From positions 1 through 64,000 of the forward strand of contig JBGPAU010000001.1 in the NCBI GenBank assembly GCA_041480845.1: a DNA stretch of 64,000 nt, given 5' to 3'. Positions 52,060 through 58,959 of this stretch are shown one piece after another. Position numbers and translations under genes: made by a program. The first letter of the stretch is position 1. The number at the start of each line of letters is the position of its first letter. This DNA comes from LCIL01 sp041480845. Lineage in GTDB: Bacteria > Patescibacteriota > Microgenomatia > UBA8517. The notes under the pieces were generated by a model. The model saw nothing but the letters and a program-made list of their open reading frames with translations. It searched no databases and was not told where the DNA came from.

Positions 52060-52061
52060 AG

Positions 52062-52135
52062 TCGGAGTGCCCGGGCTCGAACCGGGGACCTCCACGTCCC
52101 AAACGTGGCGCTCTAACCAACTGAGCTACACTCCG
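52062..52135 (-). tRNA. tRNA-Pro (TGG)
   Basis: Acceptor CGGAGTG/CACTCCG, D-arm GCTCAG..GAGC, anticodon stem CCACG/CGTGG with loop TTTGGGA (anticodon UGG), T-loop TTCGAGC, discriminator A. Followed by a 20-bp copy of its own 3' end. Confidence 0.95.
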
Positions 52136-52228
52136 ATATATGTATTTTACCATTTCGTCGAGAAATGGCCAAGCTTAGCTTCTCATTATTAATAGACCTT
52201 TTTCCCTTAATTATCGTAAAATGGCTAT

Positions 52229-53017
52229 ATGGAGGGAATATCAAAAGCATTTTTGTTAATAGCACTTTTTATCTTAGCCTTAGGTTTATACATTTTTTAT
52301 AATTGGTATTACCGATCGGTTCCTCAATCGGTAATTTACACACTTCCGCAAGTTCCGGAACCTAAATCAACCGACACAATTCTCATTTTTTCCCCCCACC
52401 CTGACGATGAAACTATTGCGGCCGGAGGTTATATAAAAGCTACTACATACGTTGGTGCTAAAGTCTGGATAGTTTTGGTAACGGATGGGAATAAGCACCG
52501 TCTGGAAAAAATCAGATATAACGAATTTGAGACTGCAACAAATGAACTAGGTGTTAGTTTTGACCATCTTATTTATTTAAATTATCCGGACGGTTCATTG
52601 AAAAATGAAAACCAGGCAAGTGTTCAGGAGGCACTTAATAAGATTATTTTGCAGGTCAATCCTAATATAATTTTTATCCCTCATCCGAAAGATACCCATC
52701 CTGATCATGCAACAACAGGAATTGATGCTGAGAAGGTTATTGCTGATTTAAAGAATGGGTCTCAAGTTTATTATTTTCTTGTTCATTTTCCGCATTTTCC
52801 AAGCCAGAAGGGTTTGAAAGAAAGGTTGTACGTAACACCTCCGCTAAAATTGCTGGAATTTTCAAAAGAGTGGGTAAGCTTTCCACTAACTCAACAAATG
52901 GAGGATTCTAAACAGGCTGCACTTTTGTCGTATAAATCCCAGCTTAAATACCCACCATTACGGTCACTTATTGAAGCATTCCCCAGACGTAATGAACTGT
53001 TTGAAGTAAACAGATAG
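52229..53017 (+). CDS. PIG-L/LmbE family deacetylase
   Basis: A 262-residue protein with an N-terminal membrane helix (FLLIALFILALGLYIFYNWYY). A LmbE domain follows: zinc motif FSPHPDDETIAAGG near residue 55 and the second motif PHPKDTHPDHATTG near residue 150. The family removes acetyl groups from N-acetylglucosamine-containing substrates. The helix places the active site probably outside, so a wall or surface sugar is a fair guess. TAAAAT ends 6 bp before the ATG and the gene stands alone. Confidence 0.88.
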   Translation: MEGISKAFLLIALFILALGLYIFYNWYYRSVPQSVIYTLPQVPEPKSTDTILIFSPHPDDETIAAGGYIKATTYVGAKVWIVLVTDGNKHRLEKIRYNEFETATNELGVSFDHLIYLNYPDGSLKNENQASVQEALNKIILQVNPNIIFIPHPKDTHPDHATTGIDAEKVIADLKNGSQVYYFLVHFPHFPSQKGLKERLYVTPPLKLLEFSKEWVSFPLTQQMEDSKQAALLSYKSQLKYPPLRSLIEAFPRRNELFEVNR

Positions 53018-53024
53018 CGAAGTA

Positions 53025-53165
53025 GTGCCGAGGGCGGTACTATACTCGGACTTACTCGGATATTTCAATGATACCTCAAATGAGGCTGTAATTCTGGCCG
53101 GCCAACTGGAGTTACTAAAAGACCACTTGAAAGAAACAAAACTCCACGTTAACCTTTGGGCGTGA
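53025..53165 (+). CDS. Possible 46-residue ORF growing out of a tRNA-Leu fragment
   Basis: A GTG-started frame. The first four codons come from a 13-bp copy of the tRNA-Leu(TAA) 3' end (53025-53037). The rest reads as a plausible amphipathic helix (TSNEAVILAGQLELLKDHLK) ending HVNLWA. There is no ribosome binding site and no recognisable family. It may be the remaining tail of a broken gene. Confidence 0.25.
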   Translation: MPRAVLYSDLLGYFNDTSNEAVILAGQLELLKDHLKETKLHVNLWA

Positions 53166-53173
53166 AGTAAAAT

Positions 53174-53587
53174 TTAACCCTTTTTCTCTCCTCCAAATAA
53201 AGTAGTGAGTGATAAAGCAGCCCACAAAGAAATTAATGTTTCAGTTTCAACTTCATTAAAACCTGCTTTCCTGGCAGCATTATCTAAATTCTTTTTCTTT
53301 TCTGCTTCACTTACCCCTTTTGGTAAATTGTCTTGGATCGAACCGATAGCTTCACCGACAGCAAGCATCACAATTTTATCTGTTCGGCTAATGGATTCTC
53401 TAAGAAATTCTCTTGATAAAGAACTTTTAACTATATGGTCTGGAGTTGCATATAAATTTCTTAGCTTTTCCCAAAGCATTGCATAGCTGTTACCATCAGC
53501 GTCAACTTTTACAAATGTTTCATTCTTTGCATTATCAATAAATTCAATTTGATTAACGACCATCCCATTTGGAAGCTTTATATTCAT
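53174..53587 (-). CDS. Hypothetical protein bracketed by tRNA-Leu ends
   Basis: A 137-residue soluble protein. The beta-rich first part (IEFIDNAKNETFVKVDADGNSYAMLW) and helical remainder (SRTDKIVMLAVGEAIGSIQDNLP, EAEKKKNLDNAARKAGFNEVETETLISLWAALS) match nothing I recognise. It lies between the intact tRNA-Leu(TAA) 3' end (53628) and a 13-bp copy of that end (53025), both in the same orientation. A TACTTT box 5 bp before the ATG could give a leaderless message. Confidence 0.6.
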   Translation of the reverse strand: MNIKLPNGMVVNQIEFIDNAKNETFVKVDADGNSYAMLWEKLRNLYATPDHIVKSSLSREFLRESISRTDKIVMLAVGEAIGSIQDNLPKGVSEAEKKKNLDNAARKAGFNEVETETLISLWAALSLTTLFGGEKKG

Positions 53588-53628
53588 TATTTAAAGTAAA
53601 ATTTGTTTAAATTTATATATGAAAAATG

Positions 53629-53712
53629 TGCCGAGGGCGGGACTCGGACCCGCATGAGTTATGCACTCGAGGGCTCTTAAGGCCCTTGCGTATACCATTT
53701 CGCCACCTCGGC
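53629..53712 (-). tRNA. tRNA-Leu (TAA)
   Basis: Class II tRNA with acceptor GCCGAGG/CCTCGGC, anticodon stem AGGGC/GCCCT with loop CTTAAGA (anticodon UAA), long variable arm (about 53655-53667), T-loop TCCGAGT and discriminator A. It has duplicated fragments on both sides: a 3'-end copy at 53025 and a split 5'-end copy at 53965-54015. Confidence 0.94.
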
Positions 53713-53963
53713 TAATTAAATTCGTTAAAGATCTCTTTTTTCATCCACACCCTCCCTGATCTAGACTTAAGATATTTCTCTTTCTTTAGTGCATCAATTT
53801 TATTAGAATAACTCTCAAGATAAATTAAAATCCAAGGTTTATATCTCTTAGTAAAATAACTTCTTCCATCATTATGTTCATTCAATCTCCGTTCAGGGTT
53901 GTCTGTAATACCTACTTAACTTTTAATCTTGATTGTGCTTAACAGCACATAAATGTAATACAT
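53712..53963 (-). pseudogene. GIY-YIG endonuclease (URI/YhbQ-like) with one in-frame UAA
   Basis: The frame from ATG 53963 encodes MYYIYVLLSTIKIKS, then TAA at 53918-53916, then VGITDNPERRLNEHNDG and a full C-terminal GIY-YIG domain ending EIFNEFN. The stop replaces the highly conserved second-motif Tyr of GIY...YVG with no frameshift, so the other 82 codons are intact. The gene starts one base after a tRNA-Leu 5' fragment. Its TAG ends on the first G of the intact tRNA-Leu, so the tRNA 5' end brackets it exactly. It is either a young pseudogene or a gene needing UAA readthrough. Confidence 0.8.
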
Positions 53964-53964
53964 T

Positions 53965-54015
53965 TACCATTTCGTCCGCCTAGGCTCGCGCCTAGCGAGA
54001 CTGGCCACCTCGGCT
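53965..54015 (-). repeat. Split copy of the tRNA-Leu(TAA) 5' end with a palindromic insert
   Basis: CCACCTCGGCT (54005-54015) and TACCATTTCG (53965-53974) together repeat the first 20 nt of tRNA-Leu. Between them is a 30-bp insert (53975-54004) whose core CTAGGC-TCGC-GCCTAG is a perfect hairpin. The insertion falls in the D-arm. Confidence 0.8.
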
Positions 54016-54019
54016 CGGG

Positions 54020-54091
54020 TGCGCCTGGGGGGAATCGAACCCACATCAATAGTTCCGAAGACTATTGCTTTGTCCGTTAAGCTACAGGCGC
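54020..54091 (-). tRNA. tRNA-Arg (TCG)
   Basis: Acceptor GCGCCTG/CAGGCGC, D-arm GCTT..AAGC, anticodon stem ATAGT/ACTAT with loop CTTCGGA (anticodon UCG), T-loop TTCGATT, discriminator A. One mismatch is visible in the T-stem. Confidence 0.92.
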
Positions 54092-54126
54092 AATTTTAAC
54101 CACTCTCGGGTATAATTGTATCAAAT

Positions 54127-55206
54127 ATGCTCACAATTGACGAACAAATCGCCCGAATTGAAGAAGTTTTGCGTAAAACTCCCCATCACAAAGCCACAAA
54201 CGGGTTTATCGGAGCCATGAGGGCAAAAATCGCCAGATTAAAAGACAGGGAGATAGAAATGTCCGGAAAATCGGGTGGCGGAGGCGGTACTTCCTTCTCA
54301 GTTAAAAAGCAGGGCGACGCTACGGTTGTTCTTGTTGGACCTCCTTCTGCGGGAAAATCTACTTTAATTAACCAAATGACTAACGCAGAAAGCAAAGTTG
54401 CCCCCTACGCTTTTACCACAGTCACAGTTGTTCCGGGAATGCTCAAATACAAGGAAGCCTATATACAAATACTGGATATTCCCGGTTTAATTGAAGGGGC
54501 TAATGAAGGTAAAGGTAAGGGTAAAGAAGTTCTTTCTGTGGCCAGAAACGCAGACTTGCTGATTGTTATGACAGATGTCAAAAGAGTCGGTTTCATGACT
54601 AAAATGGTTACGGAACTTGAAGGGGCCGGTATAAGAATCAATCAGGGAAAACCTAAGGTAATTGTTGAAAAAAAGACCGAGGGAGGCTTGGAAATATTTT
54701 CCAATATAAAACAGGTGATCGATAAGGAAACGATTAAAGAAATTGCCCGTGAATACGGCATAATAAATGGTAATATTACGATTAAGGAAAAATTGTCATT
54801 TAACCGTCTTTTTGATGCATTTTCGTCAAACCGTGTTTATGTCCCCACAATTTTTGTAATTAACAAAGTGGATATGGAACCAAATTACCAGAATTTGATC
54901 GACGGAGAATATGTAGGCATTAGTGCAGACAGAGGGAAAGGAATAGGTGAATTAATAAACGAAATGTGGAAGGCTTTAAAGTTTGTTACGGTTTATTTGG
55001 TCAAACCCGATGAAAATTTGGAGGATGGAAATCCGATCATAATGAGACATGGGGAAACTCTTAGGGATGTTGCCCTTAAAATCGGTCCTGATTTTGCCGA
55101 AAGAGTCAATCTTGTTAAAATTTGGGGGTCCGCAGCTAAATTTCCCGGTCAGGAAGTTTCATTCGATACAGAAGTTTTGGAAGGGATGCGGATAAGATTC
55201 GTGTAA
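54127..55206 (+). CDS. DRG/Obg-family GTPase with TGS domain
   Basis: A 359-residue protein laid out like archaeal and eukaryotic DRG. A helical N-terminus (TIDEQIARIEEVLRKTPHHKATNGFIGAMRAKIARLKDR) and a Gly-rich segment precede the G domain: VGPPSAGKSTLIN (G1), FTTVTVVPG (G2), DIPGLIEGANEGKGKG (G3) and FVINKVD (G4). A C-terminal TGS domain (about 290-359) ends the protein. DRG proteins act on ribosomes or translation factors. The archaeal-type layout, unlike bacterial Obg, is notable. TATAAT is 10 bp before the ATG. A methyltransferase gene follows 2 bp later. Confidence 0.85.
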   Translation: MLTIDEQIARIEEVLRKTPHHKATNGFIGAMRAKIARLKDREIEMSGKSGGGGGTSFSVKKQGDATVVLVGPPSAGKSTLINQMTNAESKVAPYAFTTVTVVPGMLKYKEAYIQILDIPGLIEGANEGKGKGKEVLSVARNADLLIVMTDVKRVGFMTKMVTELEGAGIRINQGKPKVIVEKKTEGGLEIFSNIKQVIDKETIKEIAREYGIINGNITIKEKLSFNRLFDAFSSNRVYVPTIFVINKVDMEPNYQNLIDGEYVGISADRGKGIGELINEMWKALKFVTVYLVKPDENLEDGNPIIMRHGETLRDVALKIGPDFAERVNLVKIWGSAAKFPGQEVSFDTEVLEGMRIRFV

Positions 55207-55208
55207 AA

Positions 55209-56027
55209 ATGCAAGATTATGAATTAATTGACAGCGGAGACGGAAGGCGTCTGGAACGTTTTGGTAAGTATGTTTTGGACCGGCCTGATCCTGAAGTTTT
55301 GTGGCAGAAGAAATTATCCGAGTCAGACTGGAAAAAGGCAGATGCTGTTTTTAGAGGCCGGTGGATCAATGTTAATAAAATTCCGGAAAGATGGGAACTA
55401 TCATATCATGACATTAAATTTTGGGCCAAGCTTGCACCATTCAAACATACGGGTGTATTTCCCGAACAGTGTGGACAGTGGGATTACATTTTAGAAACGT
55501 TAAAAGGCAAAAATACAAACGTGTTAAATCTTTTTGCCTATACCGGCATCGCCTCTCTTTTTGCAGCTAAAGCAGGAGCAAAAGTTACACATCTTGATGC
55601 CAGTAAACCGGCAATAACCTGGGCCAATGAAAACCGCAATTTAAACGGCATGCAGGACGCGCCGATTAGGTGGATTGTTGACGATGCTATAAAATTTACT
55701 GAAAGGGAAGCCAAAAGGGGAGTCAAATATGATGCCATAATTATGGATCCTCCGGTATATGGCCACGGTCCCGCTGGTGAAATTTGGGATTTTAACAAGG
55801 ATTTTCCAAAATTACTTCAAAACTGCCGGCTAATAATTTCCGACAGCCCCATGTTCGTATTGGTCAACGCTTATGCGGTTTCCTCCTCTTCGACTACATT
55901 GGCAAATACGCTGCAGGGATATTTTGGGAGTTTCGGCGGCCAAATTGAAAATGGAGAGTTAAATTTGAAAGAAAAATCCGCCGGCCGTCTTCTTTCAACC
56001 GGAATCTGGGCAAGATGGAATAAATAA
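55209..56027 (+). CDS. RlmI/RlmK-like class I rRNA methyltransferase
   Basis: A 272-residue enzyme. The N-terminal half binds substrate (RRLERFGKYVLDRPDPEVLW). The Rossmann domain has NVLNLFAYTGIASLFAAKAGA (motif I), VTHLDASKPAITWANEN, and IIMDPPVYGHGPAGEIWDF (motif IV DPPxxG). This matches the COG1092/COG2521-type 23S rRNA methyltransferases. There is no PUA domain, unlike E. coli RlmI. It is in one transcript with the DRG GTPase, consistent with a ribosome-related pair. Confidence 0.86.
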   Translation: MQDYELIDSGDGRRLERFGKYVLDRPDPEVLWQKKLSESDWKKADAVFRGRWINVNKIPERWELSYHDIKFWAKLAPFKHTGVFPEQCGQWDYILETLKGKNTNVLNLFAYTGIASLFAAKAGAKVTHLDASKPAITWANENRNLNGMQDAPIRWIVDDAIKFTEREAKRGVKYDAIIMDPPVYGHGPAGEIWDFNKDFPKLLQNCRLIISDSPMFVLVNAYAVSSSSTTLANTLQGYFGSFGGQIENGELNLKEKSAGRLLSTGIWARWNK

Positions 56028-56048
56028 TGGTAAAATGGCTTCGTGAGC

Positions 56049-56120
56049 GGGCCTGTAGCTCAACGGTAGAGCAATTCCCTCTTAAGGAAGAGGTTGATGG
56101 TTCGAATCCATCCAGGCTCA
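56049..56120 (+). tRNA. tRNA-Lys (CTT)
   Basis: Acceptor GGGCCTG/CAGGCTC with one G-U, anticodon stem TTCC/GGAA with loop CTCTTAA (anticodon CUU), T-loop TTCGAAT, discriminator A. A TAAAAT at 56030 lies shortly upstream. Confidence 0.93.
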
Positions 56121-56130
56121 CTTAGAATTT

Positions 56131-57516
56131 TTATCTCAACGCGCTTTGTAAGTACGATCCTATTTTGGAAAAAAACGAGCCGACTTGCACTTTATCGATT
56201 TTAGTTATAAGACCTTCAATCGGAAAACTGTTAGTTACTCTCTTCCCGTTTTTGTCACCCAAAAATAATGATTTACTGTAAATTCCGGACGTCCCGGGGG
56301 CTGCAATCTTAAATAGAATTAAACCAAGCTTTGTTGGCTCAATATTCGGGAACGTATAACTTTTAATCTCAACATCTTTTGTGTCACCTGAGACAAAAAT
56401 ATCGTTTGTGTTCCAAATGGATTGTCCCGTATTTTTGGCCAATATTGCACCACCAAAATCGCTTCCGGAAAGAATCAAGGGTTGCGCGATTGCTCCAAGG
56501 ATTTGTCCGCTGACTATTTGAACGGGTTCGCCGGCCTCCTTGGAAATTGCTTGCATTCCCGAATAATAAGGATAGAAAGTTCCTTCGCTTTTCTTCCAGG
56601 AAAATTCGGAAAAAGGGGCTTGAGGATAGTTTAGAATAAACGGAGTCACGGCCGTGATACGAGAATCGTTCCAGACATTTTTAAATGCATATTCATACTT
56701 TGCTGAAATTTTGCCGGGGTCGATTTGTTGATTTGACCAGCCGGTTTCGGTAATAAATACAGGTAAATATTTATTTATCCCAAGAGTTTTTAGATAATTT
56801 AACTCCCACGAAAATGTATCGATTGTTCCCTTGCCTTTATCCGTTTCTTTCCCCGAAAATGCAGGATTTGGATAGGAGTGCGAAACCCAGCCGTCAAGAT
56901 TGTCAAAAAGTTTCGGCTCGGCAAGAAGCATTTTTTTAAGAAAAATTGTTTCATCCATCGTTGATGGGGTATTTTTAGCAGAGGCGTCTAACCCGGCAGG
57001 AAGTACAAAATAATCGGGAGAGGTCTGATGAAGTTTCTGCGCAAATTTGTTCAAATAAGTCGCATAACCGGCAGGATCAATTTTGTCACCCCATTCTGTT
57101 GCATGATTGGGTTCGTTGGCAATTATTATATACCGGTTTTTTATAACCCAGTTTAAGGAATTTAAAAAAGCTACCCAATTATTTATTTCTGCATCATTCG
57201 GGGCTTCCCATGTGCTTCCGTTGGCTTTGGTGGCAATTCTTACAATGGGAATCAAATGCAGCCTTCTCATCTGATCAAATACCTGCTGGAAACGTTCGTA
57301 ATTTCTTTCTGCCTCGGTTATGACAAGTGTTACATAGCCCCAATCTCCTCCTGAGGAGTTAACCAAAGCGGTAGCATCAGGTAAATCTTTTTCATCGGTA
57401 ATGTGGATTCCGAATTTATTATTTGGGGGCGATATGGACAAATTTTCAGCAAAAACACAGGAATGTATGCTAAAAAATACCATAACCGAGAAGATAATTG
57501 AAAATAACTTTTTCAT
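56131..57516 (-). CDS. Secreted glycoside hydrolase-like protein (clan GH-A)
   Basis: A 461-residue protein with a signal peptide (IIFSVMVFFSIHSCVFAE). A TIM-barrel of GH5/GH39-like type follows: acid/base Glu in RYIIIANEPNH (near residue 135) and nucleophile Glu in LPVFITETGWSNQQ (near 260). A C-terminal beta domain of about 150 residues may help binding. It probably cleaves an external polysaccharide; the exact family and substrate cannot be fixed by eye. The ATG lies close to the divergent ArsR-type gene (about 70 bp), so control by it is possible. Confidence 0.78.
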   Translation of the reverse strand: MKKLFSIIFSVMVFFSIHSCVFAENLSISPPNNKFGIHITDEKDLPDATALVNSSGGDWGYVTLVITEAERNYERFQQVFDQMRRLHLIPIVRIATKANGSTWEAPNDAEINNWVAFLNSLNWVIKNRYIIIANEPNHATEWGDKIDPAGYATYLNKFAQKLHQTSPDYFVLPAGLDASAKNTPSTMDETIFLKKMLLAEPKLFDNLDGWVSHSYPNPAFSGKETDKGKGTIDTFSWELNYLKTLGINKYLPVFITETGWSNQQIDPGKISAKYEYAFKNVWNDSRITAVTPFILNYPQAPFSEFSWKKSEGTFYPYYSGMQAISKEAGEPVQIVSGQILGAIAQPLILSGSDFGGAILAKNTGQSIWNTNDIFVSGDTKDVEIKSYTFPNIEPTKLGLILFKIAAPGTSGIYSKSLFLGDKNGKRVTNSFPIEGLITKIDKVQVGSFFSKIGSYLQSALR

Positions 57517-57585
57517 TCCAAGTATTCATTGTACCAATTAATTTGACGTACTTGAAATCTTATATATAATGAAGAACTTACATAA

Positions 57586-57933
57586 ATGCCGAGCAATAAA
57601 ACAAAAACAATAAAATCGCCCTTCAGTAAGGAAGTATATAGAAAAAATGCCGAACTATATAAAGTTATGGCCAATGCAAAACGCCTTGAAATATTGAATT
57701 GTATTGTGGATAAAGAAGCCACCGTCAACGAACTTTCCAAAATGCTGGGTACGAGAAAGTCCAATACTTCCCAGCATTTGGCATACCTAAGATATGTCGG
57801 TCTTGTTACAACCAGAAGACAAGGAAAAAATGTTTTTTACAAAATTACGGACCCCAGAATTGTTGAGCCCTGCAAAATATTTAATGACCTTCGTGCAAGT
57901 AGAACCTTCATCAAAGCCTCCCAGATTATTTAA
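57586..57933 (+). CDS. ArsR-family winged-helix regulator
   Basis: A 115-residue protein with the ArsR fold: ELYKVMANAKRLEILNCIVDKEATVNELSKMLGTRKSNTSQHLAYLRYVGLVTTRRQGKNVFYKI. The usual ELCVCDL metal site is absent (no Cys in the recognition region), so it is probably not a classic metal sensor. It is divergent from the glycosidase gene. TATAAT at 57563-57568 lies 15 bp before the ATG, and the protein could bind between the two genes. Confidence 0.87.
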   Translation: MPSNKTKTIKSPFSKEVYRKNAELYKVMANAKRLEILNCIVDKEATVNELSKMLGTRKSNTSQHLAYLRYVGLVTTRRQGKNVFYKITDPRIVEPCKIFNDLRASRTFIKASQII

Positions 57934-57952
57934 ATTCTGAGCACATCCTTGT

Positions 57953-58045
57953 GTCCCTGGACAGAATCGAACTGTCATCTCCTCCTTAGAAGGGAGATGC
58001 TCTACCTCGTTGGACGCGGCAAGCTACGCTTATCCGTTGACCTCG
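57953..58045 (-). repeat. Broken copy of tRNA-Arg(TCT) with a D-loop insertion
   Basis: Most of tRNA-Arg is repeated just downstream of the intact gene. The D-loop is split after GGATA by about 26 bp, which includes the palindrome-like GGATAAGC-GTA-GCTTGCC on the tRNA strand. The 5' acceptor strand is replaced by unrelated sequence. It cannot fold into a working tRNA. Confidence 0.85.
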
Positions 58046-58048
58046 CTG

Positions 58049-58120
58049 TGTCCCTGGACAGAATCGAACTGTCATCTCCTCCTTAGAAGGGAGATGCTCT
58101 ATCCGTTGAGCTACAGGGAC
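58049..58120 (-). tRNA. tRNA-Arg (TCT)
   Basis: Acceptor GTCCCTG/CAGGGAC, D-arm GCTC..GAGC, anticodon stem TCTCC/GGAGG with loop CTTCTAA (anticodon UCU), T-loop TTCGATT, discriminator A. A damaged copy follows directly downstream. Confidence 0.94.
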
Positions 58121-58137
58121 ATTTTCAGAAGGTCTTG

Positions 58138-58209
58138 AGCGGCGGACGGGAATTGAACCCGCTACATTCTCCTTGGCAAGGAGACATTCTACCGATGAAT
58201 TACCGCCGC
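58138..58209 (-). tRNA. tRNA-Gly (GCC)
   Basis: Acceptor GCGGCGG/CCGCCGC, D-arm ATTC..GAAT, anticodon stem TCTCC/GGAGA with loop TTGCCAA (anticodon GCC), T-loop TTCAATT, discriminator U. Confidence 0.94.
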
Positions 58210-58284
58210 GACAGCCTTAATGATACAGCAAATGAGGGTAAAACTCTAGGTTTTACTTCATATATGAGCTAGAATACCTTAAAT

Positions 58285-58959
58285 ATGCGTATTCATAAGA
58301 TAACGGTTATTATTCCGACAAAGAATGAAGGAGAAGGTCTTGAAGGGGTCATAAATTCCGTAAAAAAGTATTGCAGTGAAGTAATAGTTATTGACGGACA
58401 CTCAAATGATAACACAAAAGAAATTTCCTTAAGAACCGGTGCGCGGTTTTTCCTGGATCACGGGGAAGGCAAGGGTGATGCCGTAAGACTGGGGTTGAGC
58501 AAGGCCACGGGTGATATTGTTGTAATATTTGACTCGGATGGCTCCCCCAATTCTTCCGATATACCAAAATTAATTAGTGAAATAGAAAAAGGTGCCGACA
58601 TGGTGATCACTTCAAGAAGAACCGGCGGAAGTTTTGATTTTGAGCTTACCCCCAATGGAATCTTACGTACTTTCGGATCGGATCTCATGGTTTATCTTGT
58701 AAATAAAAAATTTCACACACGTCTAAGCGATATTTTATATAATTTTCGGGCAATTAGAAAAAATGTCGGACAGAAATTGGATCTTAAGGCTGATGGGTTT
58801 GATATTGAGCAGGAGATGCTCATCCGCGCTCTCCAAGGAGGTTACAAAGTCATCGAAATTCCTTCACGCGAGAACGCCAGAAAATGGGGTAAATCAAAAT
58901 TAAATACGTTTACGGGAGTATCTCTCCTTTATAAACTCATAAAGCTTCTTTATTTTTGA
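58285..58959 (+). CDS. GT2 glycosyltransferase, polyprenyl-phosphate mannosyl/glucosyltransferase-like
   Basis: A 224-residue GT-A enzyme close to the DPM1/DPG synthase group: VIIPTKNEGEGLEGVI, VIDGHSNDNT, GEGKGDAVRLGL, and the DxD in VIFDSDGSPN. There is no C-terminal membrane helix. It would load a sugar onto a polyprenyl phosphate. That fits the convergent GT-C-type gene, which uses such donors and overlaps its end by 60 nt. TAGAAT ends 9 bp before the ATG. Confidence 0.85.
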   Translation: MRIHKITVIIPTKNEGEGLEGVINSVKKYCSEVIVIDGHSNDNTKEISLRTGARFFLDHGEGKGDAVRLGLSKATGDIVVIFDSDGSPNSSDIPKLISEIEKGADMVITSRRTGGSFDFELTPNGILRTFGSDLMVYLVNKKFHTRLSDILYNFRAIRKNVGQKLDLKADGFDIEQEMLIRALQGGYKVIEIPSRENARKWGKSKLNTFTGVSLLYKLIKLLYF

